This document shows positions 8,532 through 16,497 of a stretch of 41,441 nucleotides of DNA, piece after piece (position 1 is the first letter of the stretch; each line of letters starts with the position of its first letter). Origin of the DNA: Acidobacteriota bacterium (lineage in GTDB: Bacteria > Acidobacteriota > Blastocatellia > RBC074). The stretch spans positions 1 to 41,441 of the forward strand of contig JAHBSF010000051.1 in assembly GCA_019639255.1 (NCBI GenBank), written 5' to 3'. The position numbers and the translations under genes were made by a program. The notes beneath the pieces were generated by a model, which was not told the DNA's origin, searched no databases, and saw only the letters and a program-made list of their open reading frames with translations.

Positions 8532-9482
8532 CCCGGTCTGCTGACGCAGACGCCGCACGGTAAAAAACTGGTCAGCGATCACACCTATCAGAATCACCGC
8601 ACCCATCACGGCGAAATTGAGCGAACTCGGAATGCCCAGCAGATTCACGAGATTCTGCAATACCTGCAATAACGCCGTCCCTATCAATACGCCCAGCACC
8701 GAACCTTCTCCCCCGCGCAGGCTGCATCCGCCGAGCACTGCGGCGGCGATACCGTACAACTCGTAAAAATTCCCGTGCCCTGCGGGTGATACCGAGTTTG
8801 TGTAAAAGGCAATGATCACGCCCGATACGGCGGTCAATGCTCCGGCCGTAACGTAGGCGAGCGTGATTATGCGCTTTGTATTTATGCCGCTGTAGCGGGC
8901 CGCTTCTTCGTTTCTTCCAACCGCAAACAGATATCTGCCGTACACCGAACGATGCAGAAACACCCACATCACGGCGCTGACTGCCAGCAACAGAACAAAC
9001 GGCATCGGCACACCCAGCAGGTTGCCGCCCGCAAGCCATCTCAATCCGTCGAATCCGCCCGCGCTGCCGAATCCCTTCGTCTCGTCGTTTGTGATGAACC
9101 GCGCCAGCCCGCGGTAAAACAGCAATCCGCACAACGTTACGATAAAGGGCTGTATGCGCGCGCGCGTAACCAGCCAACCGTGCCCCCACGCCAGCGCCAT
9201 CGCCAGCGCTATGCACGCCCCGACCGAGATCGCCGACGGCCAGCCCCATTCCGCAAGCATCATCGAGAGCAGCACGCCGAGCAGCGCCATCATCGAGCCT
9301 ACCGAAAGCTCGATCCCGCCCGTGATGATTACGACTCCGAGCCCGAGACTGAATATTCCGAACGCGCCGATCAGCCGCCCCATGTTCTGGAGGTTGTTTA
9401 CAGCCAGAAACCGCGGATTGATGATCGCCACGATTGCGCACAGCACGATCAGGAGAATCAGTATCCCGAGCTCTTTTTTCAT
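8523..9482 (-). CDS. Ribose/sugar-type ABC transporter permease (RbsC-like)
   Basis: The start is ATG 9482 (MKKELGILILLIVL); an upstream in-frame extension to 9512 lacks support. The 319 residues contain eight or more hydrophobic segments and the permease signature (IITGGIELSVGSMMAL, YRGLARFIT, AAAVLGGCSLRGGEGSVLGV) of the branched-chain/ribose family BPD_transp_2. It would form the membrane channel for a sugar or nucleoside taken up through the binding lipoprotein encoded immediately upstream (gap about 37 nt). No ATPase gene follows: the next thing is a palindrome and a convergent gene. Its C-terminus (QQTGKR, stop) runs into the palindrome, which supplies the TAA. Confidence 0.9.
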   Translation of the reverse strand: MKKELGILILLIVLCAIVAIINPRFLAVNNLQNMGRLIGAFGIFSLGLGVVIITGGIELSVGSMMALLGVLLSMMLAEWGWPSAISVGACIALAMALAWGHGWLVTRARIQPFIVTLCGLLFYRGLARFITNDETKGFGSAGGFDGLRWLAGGNLLGVPMPFVLLLAVSAVMWVFLHRSVYGRYLFAVGRNEEAARYSGINTKRIITLAYVTAGALTAVSGVIIAFYTNSVSPAGHGNFYELYGIAAAVLGGCSLRGGEGSVLGVLIGTALLQVLQNLVNLLGIPSSLNFAVMGAVILIGVIADQFFTVRRLRQQTGKR

Positions 9483-9519
9483 ACACACTCTGCCGGGAAA
9501 TACGGCGATCATACGCCAA

Positions 9520-10521
9520 TCAATTGCGACCGCGCAGTTGATTGATCTTGTTTGTAAACTCCTCTATGCCGTCTTTCCTGATCGCAAGCGTGGGAACGAA
9601 TATCTGCTTGCTTTCGGGAATCACCGAGCGATCCCCGCCGAGCACCTTCGACATCAACTCCATCGAACGGTATCCAAACTCGAACGGTTGCTGCACGACC
9701 GTTGCATAAATCGAGCCGTCCGCGACGCCCGCAAGAGTTTCATCTTCCTCGTCAAAACATATGATCTTGATCTTGCCTACCTTGCCCGCATCGCGCACCG
9801 CGCCGAGAATGGCAGGCCCGTTGTAAGACCATAACCCCACCATCGCCGCAACCTGCGGATGATTCACCAGCGTATCTGCTGCGTTCGATTTCGCGCGCAC
9901 TCGATCCGTGTTGTCCGTGCGAATGTCCAGAACTTTTATGTTGCCGCCTTCAAGAGACGCCTTCAGCCCCTGATACCGCTGCTGCGCATTGGCCGCATCC
10001 ATCGTTCCGACAAATACCATTACCTCGCCGCCTTCGGGCAACGCCTCTTTCAACAACTCACCCGCCTGCCTGCCGGCGGCGACGTTGTCCGTGCCGACGT
10101 AACAAGCGCGGTTGCTAGCTACGGCGTCGCTGTCCTGCGTGAGTACAAGCGCGGATTCGGCCGCCCGGTTTATCATCGGCGACTGGTTTGCAGGATCTAC
10201 GGGACTGATGGCTATGCCGTCTATACCTTTGGCAATCAGATCATCGACGACGCGCTGCTGTTCGGCGGCCGTGCCGTCGGAGTTTATCCGAAACTCAACC
10301 TCTATATTCGGAAGCTCCGCCTGCGCCTTCTCCGTTCCCTTCCGTGCAATGGTCCAGAAATCCGATGCATTGTTGGTGACGAAAGCAAGCCTGTACCTGC
10401 GCCCCGCAGCATCATCCTTCGCGCCGCCGCACCCGCCCGCCATACCGATTGCCAGAATCAGCGCAAGCGCAACGCACCGGCCCTGAATTCGCCGCGGCCA
10501 TATACACATCCGTTTGTTCAT
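9520..10521 (-). CDS. Sugar-binding lipoprotein of an ABC importer (RbsB-like)
   Basis: ATG 10521 is chosen because a GGAAGGG sequence lies upstream; ATG 10536 is an alternative. The 333-residue product has a signal peptide with lipobox IGMAGGC (lipidated Cys near residue 31), then a type I periplasmic binding domain (YRLAFVTNNASDFW, GIDGIAISPVDPANQ, DSDAVASNRACYVGTDN, VGLWSYNGPAIL, CFDEEDETLAGVADG). It would capture a monosaccharide or similar ligand outside the inner membrane and deliver it to the permease at 8523-9482. galT lies upstream on the same strand, suggesting a galactose-type ligand, but that is only inference. No ATPase is encoded beside it. Confidence 0.9.
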   Translation of the reverse strand: MNKRMCIWPRRIQGRCVALALILAIGMAGGCGGAKDDAAGRRYRLAFVTNNASDFWTIARKGTEKAQAELPNIEVEFRINSDGTAAEQQRVVDDLIAKGIDGIAISPVDPANQSPMINRAAESALVLTQDSDAVASNRACYVGTDNVAAGRQAGELLKEALPEGGEVMVFVGTMDAANAQQRYQGLKASLEGGNIKVLDIRTDNTDRVRAKSNAADTLVNHPQVAAMVGLWSYNGPAILGAVRDAGKVGKIKIICFDEEDETLAGVADGSIYATVVQQPFEFGYRSMELMSKVLGGDRSVIPESKQIFVPTLAIRKDGIEEFTNKINQLRGRN

Positions 10522-10532
10522 CCTGCACCCTT

Positions 10533-10672
10533 CCATTTCTTCAGTTTTTTCTTCAGTTTTTTCTTCAATTTCTGCTTTTTTCAGTGTCTTTATCTTTCTT
10601 CATCTTCTTTCAGTTTCTTTCAGTTTCTTTCCGTTTGTTCCGTTTCATTTCGTTTGTTCCGTTATCTCTCTT
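10533..10672. repeat. Palindromic boundary repeat, copy d (one arm plus T-rich tract)
   Basis: The right arm (10629-10672) is well preserved and ends CGTTTGTTCCGTTATCTCTCTT. In place of the left arm is a T-rich tract with tandem CTTCAGTTTTTT units. The arm encodes the last residues and stop of galT on the - strand (REITEQTK). Confidence 0.8.
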
Positions 10673-11697
10673 ACCGTTTCACGCAACCTCGCCGCTGCCG
10701 CCTCCGGCGTCAGATCGCGCTGCGGTCCGGCAAGCATCTCGAAGCCGACCATGAACTTTCGCACCGTCGCCGACCGCAGCAGCGGCGGATAAAAATGCAC
10801 GTGAAAATGAAAATGCTCCGATGCCCTGCCGTCCGCCGGCCGCTGATGCAAGCCCATCGTATAGGGAAACGGCGTTGCAAACAGATTGTCGTAACGCACC
10901 GTAACGGATTTCAGTATTGCGGCAAGATGCGATCGTTCGCTGTCGCTCATTTCATCGAGCGCGCCGAAATGCCTGCGCCCGAGGATCATAATCTCAAACG
11001 GCCATACTGCCCAGAACGGCACTACGGCTGCAAATGATTCGTTCGCGCAAACAATGCGTTCCCGCCTGATCTCCTCGATCGCAGCATAATCGCACAACAG
11101 ACAACCCGCTTTTCCTTCGTGGTAACGCCGCTGCGAGGCGTGTTCCTTTTCGAGTTCGTTCGGGACGCTTTCAGTAGCCCATATCTGACCGTGCGGATGC
11201 GCGTTGCTCGCCCCCATCATCTCGCCGCGATTCTCGAATATCTGCACCGCGCCTATCTCCGGCATACTGCTCAATTCTCTCCACTGCGCCGTCCACGCAT
11301 CTACTATGCGCTCGATCGCCAAAATGGGCATCCCCGCAAGCGTCAGGGAATGATCGGGCGAATAGCATATTACCCGGCACATTCCGCGCTCGCCATTTGC
11401 AACAAGAATCCCGCCCTCATTCGTATTACCCGAGGGCGCGTCCATCCTGAGCGCTGCAAAATCGTTTTCAAATAAGAATACGGAAGCATATTCGGGATTG
11501 CGTACGCCGCCCGCGCGCTCGTTTCCCGGACACAGGTAACATTCTGCATCGTAGCTCGATAAGGTTGCCGTTGCAGTATTTTCGACCTGCCCCTGCCACG
11601 GCCGCGCCGTTCGGTGCGGCGATACGAGCACCCAGTCGCCCGTCAGAGGATTCAGGCGCCGATGCGGATGCTCCTCGGGATCGAACGTCGCGCTCAT
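10645..11697 (-). CDS. galT: Galactose-1-phosphate uridylyltransferase
   Basis: The start is ATG 11697 (MSATFDPEEHPHRRLNPL); sequence further upstream in frame lies in a palindromic repeat. The 350 residues match GalT, the HIT-superfamily Leloir enzyme exchanging UMP between UDP-glucose and galactose-1-phosphate: RLNPLTGDWVLVSPHR at the N-terminus, a CYLCPGN zinc-type motif, SNAHPHGQIW with the catalytic His-Pro-His, and EHFHFHVHFYPP near the end. Length is normal. It is followed on the same strand by the sugar-binding lipoprotein and permease, so the three may be one operon. Its last eight residues, REITEQTK, are read from the palindromic repeat at 10629-10672. Confidence 0.94.
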   Translation of the reverse strand: MSATFDPEEHPHRRLNPLTGDWVLVSPHRTARPWQGQVENTATATLSSYDAECYLCPGNERAGGVRNPEYASVFLFENDFAALRMDAPSGNTNEGGILVANGERGMCRVICYSPDHSLTLAGMPILAIERIVDAWTAQWRELSSMPEIGAVQIFENRGEMMGASNAHPHGQIWATESVPNELEKEHASQRRYHEGKAGCLLCDYAAIEEIRRERIVCANESFAAVVPFWAVWPFEIMILGRRHFGALDEMSDSERSHLAAILKSVTVRYDNLFATPFPYTMGLHQRPADGRASEHFHFHVHFYPPLLRSATVRKFMVGFEMLAGPQRDLTPEAAAARLRETVREITEQTK

Positions 11698-11770
11698 ATT
11701 CCCGGACTTCCCCGTTCCTGCGCGTATTGCGCCAGCAATTCCCGTTTTGAACCGGTCGCTCTTCAAGAGC

Positions 11771-11870
11771 GAAAAAAGATGACGAAACAAACGGAAATAG
11801 TCGGAAATCACGAAAATGGTCAAACTTTTAGTTTGTTTCGTTTCATTCGGTCTGTTCCGTTATCCCTCTT
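11771..11870. repeat. Palindromic boundary repeat, copy e
   Basis: Left arm has GACGAAACAAACGGAAATAG; right arm has GTTTGTTTCGTTTCATTCGG and ends GTTCCGTTATCCCTCTT. It occupies much of the 314-nt gap between divergent galT and the hydroxylase small subunit. The rest of that gap (to 12011) holds AT-rich sequence and a short CCGGAT/ATCCGG palindrome at 11922-11935, with no clear gene. Confidence 0.85.
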
Positions 11871-12011
11871 TCTTTCCATACCGGGAATTGCTGGTATTGC
11901 GCATTTTCTTTTTATATTCGGCCGGATCAATCCGGTTGCACGCAGCCCAGGGCATCAGATAATCTCTACCTGCGCGTCGATTGAACAACTCAACCTGCGT
12001 TTGATTACACC

Positions 12012-12494
12012 GTGCCGATCCGGATCGAAATAAATTCCCGATCTTTTCTCCTCGATGCGCCGCCGATGAAGCGGCTGCTCGATGTGCTGCGCGAAGACTG
12101 CCGGTTGACCGGAACCAAGGAAGGATGCGGCGAGGGCGAATGCGGCGCCTGCTCCGTGATCGTCGACGGCGAAGTCGTCAACTCCTGCCTCATCCCCGTC
12201 TGCCAGGTCGAGGGATCGTCGGTCACTACGGTAGAAGGACTCGCCCTGAACGATCAACTCTCGCCGCTGCAACGCGCATTCCTCGAATACGGCGCAGCCC
12301 AGTGCGGCATCTGCACGCCGGGAATGCTTATGTCCGCTCACGCGCTGCTATTGCGGCGCCCCCACCCGATCCGCAATCAGATACTCGAAGCCATTGCCGG
12401 CAATCTTTGCCGCTGTACCGGATATACAAAAATCCTCGACGCCATCGCCGCCGTTTCTTCCGGCAACATCAATAAACCGGACCAGTCGGAGTGA
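12012..12494 (+). CDS. 2Fe-2S small subunit of a molybdenum hydroxylase
   Basis: GTG 12012 gives 160 residues. The N-terminal ferredoxin-type cluster motif is GCGEGECGACSV followed by NSCL, and the second, all-helical 2Fe-2S domain has QCGICTPGM and NLCRCTGY. These are the two cluster sites of the CoxS/XdhC-type subunit, which carries electrons from molybdopterin to FAD. The gene sits 4 nt before the FAD subunit gene. The cognate large subunit is probably 6276-8462, about 3.5 kb upstream and separated by an inverted transporter block. No strong ribosome binding site is seen before the GTG; MPIRIEINSRSF is a typical family start. Confidence 0.93.
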   Translation: MPIRIEINSRSFLLDAPPMKRLLDVLREDCRLTGTKEGCGEGECGACSVIVDGEVVNSCLIPVCQVEGSSVTTVEGLALNDQLSPLQRAFLEYGAAQCGICTPGMLMSAHALLLRRPHPIRNQILEAIAGNLCRCTGYTKILDAIAAVSSGNINKPDQSE

Positions 12495-12498
12495 GTGG

Positions 12499-13362
12499 GT
12501 GATCCGTTTGCAACACAATGTGGTACATCGCCCGCGTACAATCGATGATGCATGTACGCTGCTTGCCGAATACGGGCCGTCGGCGCAACTGCTTGCGGGC
12601 GGCACCGATATTATGGTCCTGCTCAACGCCGGATTGCTTCAAGCCGATGTATTCATCGACTTGTGGCCCCTGGATGAACTTCGGGGAATCGACGATCTGC
12701 CCGATTCGCTGCGAATAGGCGCACTTACTACGTTCTCTCAAATCCTTCGCTCACCGGCCGTCGAACGCTTCGCGCCCGCACTCGCCGCCGCCGCGCGCAC
12801 AATCGGCGCCGCGCAGATACAGAATCGCGGCACAATCGGCGGCAATATCGCCAACGCCTCCCCCGCCGCCGACAGCCTGCCCGTATTGTCATGCCTTGAC
12901 GCCGATATCGAACTTGCAAGCGTTCGCTCCCGCCGCCGCGTCAGCATACATTCGTTCCATACCGGCTACCGCAAAACCGCTTTGGCCGCCGATGAAATGA
13001 TCGTCGCAGTGCATTTGCCCAAAACGCGAACCGATGAACGAATCGAGTTTTACAAGGTCGGTACACGACGCGCTCAGGCAATATCGAAGGTCGTCCTCGG
13101 CGCAAGGATGCAAATTGCCGGCGGAATCGTCGAACATATCGCGCTCGCTTACGGCAGCGTAGCGCCTACGGTAGTTCGAGCGCGGGCGGCCGAGGCCATA
13201 CTGCTTGGTCAATACCCTTCGCCCGAACTTGCATCCCGCGCCGTCGCAGCACTCGACCGGGACCTTAAACCGATTACAGACCTGCGCTCATCGGCCGCCT
13301 ACCGCCGCCGCGTCGCCGGCAATCTGCTCGAACGGTTCCTGCGCAAAGCGTTGCAACACTGA
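12499..13362 (+). CDS. FAD-binding medium subunit of a molybdenum hydroxylase
   Basis: GTG 12499 is preferred: GGAG lies at 12488-12491 and the product starts MIRLQHNVVHRPRT. A longer frame back to 12394 would overlap the small subunit and is rejected. The 287-residue protein has the FAD-binding motifs LLAGGTDIMVLL and TIGGNIANASPAAD and a CO-dehydrogenase-flavoprotein C-terminal region (IALAYGSVAPTVVRA). It would pass electrons from the iron-sulfur clusters to NAD+ or another acceptor. It is translationally close to the small subunit. Its end lies only 12 nt from the convergent bactofilin stop. Confidence 0.93.
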   Translation: MIRLQHNVVHRPRTIDDACTLLAEYGPSAQLLAGGTDIMVLLNAGLLQADVFIDLWPLDELRGIDDLPDSLRIGALTTFSQILRSPAVERFAPALAAAARTIGAAQIQNRGTIGGNIANASPAADSLPVLSCLDADIELASVRSRRRVSIHSFHTGYRKTALAADEMIVAVHLPKTRTDERIEFYKVGTRRAQAISKVVLGARMQIAGGIVEHIALAYGSVAPTVVRARAAEAILLGQYPSPELASRAVAALDRDLKPITDLRSSAAYRRRVAGNLLERFLRKALQH

Positions 13363-13374
13363 AGCGTTGCACAG

Positions 13375-13818
13375 TTACCGTCCTGCGTCGGCGACTTTCA
13401 AACTCAACACGTCGGCTGATTGTTTGTGTTCGATGCGGGGCGGTTGTTCGACCGGCTTTTCGCTGCGGCGATCCATGCTGCATTTCCCCTCGAATACCGC
13501 TCCGTACTCTATGATCAGCGCCGGTGTGTGTATGTCGCCGTATACGCGCCCCGTAGATAGAATCTTGACGCTCGTTTTGGCCGTGATCCGGCCTTCTACC
13601 TTGCCGCCCACTTCTACCGTGTCGGCCGTAATATCCGCTTTAACGGCGCCTTTTTCCATCACCAGCAAACAACCCGTGTCCGACGTGATTGCGCCCGTTA
13701 TAAGAGCATCCACGCGCATAATTTCCGTAAACCGGATCTCGCCGCGAATCTCGGTACCCTCTCCGAGAAAACTGCGCAGATCCGTAGGCCCGATGTTCTG
13801 GCTCCTGCCAAACCTCAT
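13375..13818 (-). CDS. Bactofilin
   Basis: ATG 13818 has a strong upstream GGCGGAGG and gives 147 residues. The central region (FLGEGTEIRGEIRF, MRVDALITGAI, GCLLVMEKGAVKADI, VEVGGKVEGRI, KILSTGRVYGDI, IIEYGAVFEGKCSM) repeats the glycine/hydrophobic pattern of the bactofilin right-handed beta-helix, with short disordered ends. Bactofilins polymerise into cytoskeletal filaments without nucleotide. It lies directly downstream of parA-parB on the same strand (gap 103 nt). In Myxococcus, bactofilins scaffold ParABS, so a segregation or polarity role is a reasonable inference here. Confidence 0.92.
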   Translation of the reverse strand: MRFGRSQNIGPTDLRSFLGEGTEIRGEIRFTEIMRVDALITGAITSDTGCLLVMEKGAVKADITADTVEVGGKVEGRITAKTSVKILSTGRVYGDIHTPALIIEYGAVFEGKCSMDRRSEKPVEQPPRIEHKQSADVLSLKVADAGR

Positions 13819-13921
13819 GACAAAATGCCTCCGCCTCGTCCGTGTTCCGATACTGCGGACAAAAATCTCCGCCCTGCGTCCGGCCAAACGAGCGTCCGAA
13901 ATGTAAATGAATCGTGAGTGA

Positions 13922-14827
13922 TCAGTCTGCGTCTTCCGGCGAGGGGGCAATCTCCGCCTTGCGCATTATGATCGAATAGATGCGATCCAGATCCGTAGCC
14001 GAGCCGAAGCCTATCTCTATGCGTCCGCCGCTTTGCCCGAACCTGATCCTGACCTGCGTGCCGAGCCATCGCTTCATCTTCAACTCGGCCGCACGGATAT
14101 TAGCATCGCTGCGCAACCCTGTCGAGGCGTCTATGCCGCTCCTGCTCGCAGCCAACCGGCGTACCGCCGATTCCGTCTCCCGCACCGATAACCCGCGCCG
14201 CTGTACCTCCGAGGCCTGCTTTATCTGCAACTCCGGCGACTCCAGACCCAAAAGCGCACGCGCGTGCCCCATCGTTAGCCGCCCCTCCGCCAACATATCC
14301 TGCACCGTAGCCGGCAACTTCAATAAACGCAGATAATTAGCGATCGATGAGCGATCCTTTCCGACCTGCTCCGCTACTTCTTCCTGCGTAAGCCCCAGAC
14401 CCTCGACCAGACGTTCATAGGCGTGAGCTTCCTCAATCGGATTGAGTTCCTGCCGCTGAATATTCTCAATCAGAGCGTATTCAAGCAGTTTACCGTCCGG
14501 TATGTGGCGTATCACCGACTGTATGCGCTTCAGGCCCGCCAGTTGGGCTGCCCGCCAGCGCCGCTCTCCGGCTATAAGCTGATACCTGCCATCCTCGATT
14601 CTTCGCACGAGAATCGGCTGCACCAGACCGCTCGCTCGAATCGATTGTGCAAGTTCTTCCAGTTTTTGCGCGTCGAAATTCGTGCGTGGCTGCTCCGGAT
14701 TTGGATCGATAAGGTCGATGTCTACTTCGAGCAACTCCTCTGCCGGTACCGCCGACGGTTCGCCGCTCCTCGACGAATTGTCGGCAAACAACGCGCTTAA
14801 CCCTCTACCGAGCGCCCTTCTTGTCAT
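13922..14827 (-). CDS. parB: Chromosome partitioning protein ParB (CTPase, parS-binding)
   Basis: 301 residues. N-terminal ParA-interacting segment RRALGRGLSALFAD, then the CTP-binding ParB/Srx domain with DPNPEQPRTNF, GERRWRAAQLAG and ALIENIQRQELNP, then the helix-turn-helix DNA-binding region (LTQEEVAEQVGKDRSSIANYL) and a C-terminal dimer domain. ParB loads at parS and slides as a CTP clamp to form the partition complex. The start overlaps the parA end by 23 nt. A parS-like site lies about 1 kb away at 15820-15835. Family length and all key motifs are normal. Confidence 0.96.
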   Translation of the reverse strand: MTRRALGRGLSALFADNSSRSGEPSAVPAEELLEVDIDLIDPNPEQPRTNFDAQKLEELAQSIRASGLVQPILVRRIEDGRYQLIAGERRWRAAQLAGLKRIQSVIRHIPDGKLLEYALIENIQRQELNPIEEAHAYERLVEGLGLTQEEVAEQVGKDRSSIANYLRLLKLPATVQDMLAEGRLTMGHARALLGLESPELQIKQASEVQRRGLSVRETESAVRRLAASRSGIDASTGLRSDANIRAAELKMKRWLGTQVRIRFGQSGGRIEIGFGSATDLDRIYSIIMRKAEIAPSPEDAD

Positions 14828-15581
14828 TTTCCATCACCTCTCTGGCCAGTTTCAGATAGCCTTCGGCCCCTCGCGATTTTATGTCATAGAGTATTATCGG
14901 TTTTCCGTGGCTGGGAGCCTCGGCCAGTCGAATGTTCCGGGGGATAATCGTCTTGAATACCTGGGCGCCCAGAAAATCCCTCAGATCCGAGACTACCTGG
15001 TTCGCAAGATTCGTCCGCTCATCGAACATCGTGAGCAGAAATCCCTCGATAGTAAGACTCGGGTTTAGCCCTCGTCGAATCCGTACCAGCGTATCCCAAA
15101 GATCAGTAACTCCTTCAAGCGCAAAATACTCACACTGAATGGGAACGATTACCGCGTCGGCGGCAGCCATCGCGTTCAGATTGAGTTGGCCCAGACTCGG
15201 CGGGCAGTCGATGATTATGTACTCGTACTCGTTGCGTATCGGTTCGAGCGCCCGTCTCAGATTATGCTCGCGCCCCTCGATTTCTACCAACTCGATCTCG
15301 GCCCCCGCGAGATTTCTGTCCGCCGGTGCAACCTTCAGATACTCCAGATCCGTGCCCTGGATCAGATTTCGCAGCGGCTCCCCCAGGATCAGCGCGTGAT
15401 ATATCCCTCGCGTAAACGAGCCCTTTCGGATACCGAGGCCGCTCGTAGCGTTTGCCTGAGGGTCCATATCTACGAGTAGCGTCGGCATTTCCGCCGCTGC
15501 CAGCGCGGCGGCAAGATTTATTGCAGTTGTTGTCTTGCCGACGCCGCCTTTTTGGTTGGAAATCGCGATTATTTTGCCCAT
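14805..15581 (-). CDS. parA: Chromosome partitioning ATPase ParA/Soj
   Basis: 258 residues with the deviant Walker A motif KGGVGKTTTAIN near residue 11, the switch region LLVDMDPQANAT, and DCPPSLGQL. The protein binds ATP, dimerises on DNA and drives ParB-parS complexes apart. It overlaps parB, giving a parAB operon. The 238-nt upstream gap holds a single-arm palindrome (copy f), and parS sits at the rsmG stop codon. Confidence 0.96.
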   Translation of the reverse strand: MGKIIAISNQKGGVGKTTTAINLAAALAAAEMPTLLVDMDPQANATSGLGIRKGSFTRGIYHALILGEPLRNLIQGTDLEYLKVAPADRNLAGAEIELVEIEGREHNLRRALEPIRNEYEYIIIDCPPSLGQLNLNAMAAADAVIVPIQCEYFALEGVTDLWDTLVRIRRGLNPSLTIEGFLLTMFDERTNLANQVVSDLRDFLGAQVFKTIIPRNIRLAEAPSHGKPIILYDIKSRGAEGYLKLAREVMENDKKGAR

Positions 15582-15757
15582 GGATCACGTCCAGGAAGCA
15601 TTTCGGAACCAATCCTTTCGGACCGGCCGGTTGCCCGTTTTGTTATAACTCGTTACTTATCGGGTGGTGGCGGCAGGCACATTAACATATTGCCCGGTCG
15701 GTGTGGAAGCGGGAAGGGGGCGGCCTGTGTTTTTTCTATCAGAATGAAAGAGCCTTT

Positions 15758-15800
15758 TCTGTTTGTTTCGTCTATTTTCGTTTGTTCCGTTATCTCTCTT
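15758..15800. repeat. Palindromic boundary repeat, copy f (one arm)
   Basis: Only the right arm is present: TGTTTGTTTCGTCTATTTTC, then GTTTGTTCCGTTATCTCTCTT. The left side has no matching arm. It lies between parA and rsmG (both on -), 20 nt from the parS site. Confidence 0.8.
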
Positions 15801-15819
15801 CCACTCTCCCCTGCCATAA

Positions 15820-15835
15820 TGTTTCACGTGGAACG
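15820..15835. promoter_or_regulatory. parS centromere site
   Basis: TGTTTCACGTGGAACG matches 14 of 16 positions of the bacterial consensus TGTTTCACGTGAAACA and keeps the CACGTG core with GTT/AAC flanks. It lies between parA and rsmG and overlaps the rsmG stop codon. It is the only good match I saw. Confidence 0.85.
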
Positions 15836-16474
15836 CTGCAGATCATAAAGCCGGCGATCAGCGGAACGGGGAAGCCGGATTATATCCACGCTCCAGATAT
15901 TCGACGCAACAGTACCAATCACGCACTCAAGATCCGCGCCTCCGAACAATAACAACTGAACAGCTCCGGAACTACGGGCAGCGATCTCATCTACGATGGA
16001 TTCCATTCGCTCAACCGCTCGGGCCGCTAGACACGCGCAATCAGGCGGAGGGGGCAGCGACTCGAATCGGTCCGCGAATACGGATACATGTTCAAGACCA
16101 AGCAAAACCGCCGCTTCGTCAAGAAACACGGCTTTGCGTTTATTGCTTTCAATCAGGCGAACGAGCAGTTTCGGTCTCCTGATCGCGATCGGGATTCCCG
16201 GAACTCCAACACCCGAACCGACGTCCCACAATTCGACTACATCGTCACGGAGACGGGATTCGGCAACGAACGACTCTGCAAGATGGCGATGCGCGAAATC
16301 CTCGGGGCTTATGAGGGTAGTTAAATGCAGAAGCGGGTTCCATTTGCGAACCAGCTCGTAAAAAAGCGCGCATCGATCGATTTCGCTCGGGTCAAGAGCG
16401 CGGACCCCAAACGGACTCAAATCCCGCAGCAATTGCCGAAGGATAGATGTATCGGACGCACTGGATTGCTTCAT
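15824..16474 (-). CDS. rsmG: 16S rRNA (guanine-N7) methyltransferase RsmG
   Basis: 216 residues with the SAM-binding motif LWDVGSGVGVPGIPIAI, FYELVRKWNPLLHLTTL near the N-terminus and LIESNKRKAVFLDEAA after the first motif, as in RsmG (GidB), which methylates G527 of 16S rRNA. It lies 23 nt downstream of mnmG in the classical gidA-gidB order next to parAB. The stop codon lies inside the parS palindrome, so the last codons are constrained by parS. Confidence 0.95.
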   Translation of the reverse strand: MKQSSASDTSILRQLLRDLSPFGVRALDPSEIDRCALFYELVRKWNPLLHLTTLISPEDFAHRHLAESFVAESRLRDDVVELWDVGSGVGVPGIPIAIRRPKLLVRLIESNKRKAVFLDEAAVLLGLEHVSVFADRFESLPPPPDCACLAARAVERMESIVDEIAARSSGAVQLLLFGGADLECVIGTVASNIWSVDIIRLPRSADRRLYDLQRST

Positions 16475-16497
16475 AGACGCCCCTGCGACGGGAGTTA

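Noticed and set aside
9859-11037. Long + strand open frame over the lipoprotein and galT
   Set aside because: Antisense to two well-supported genes and includes the T-rich repeat; no domain pattern.
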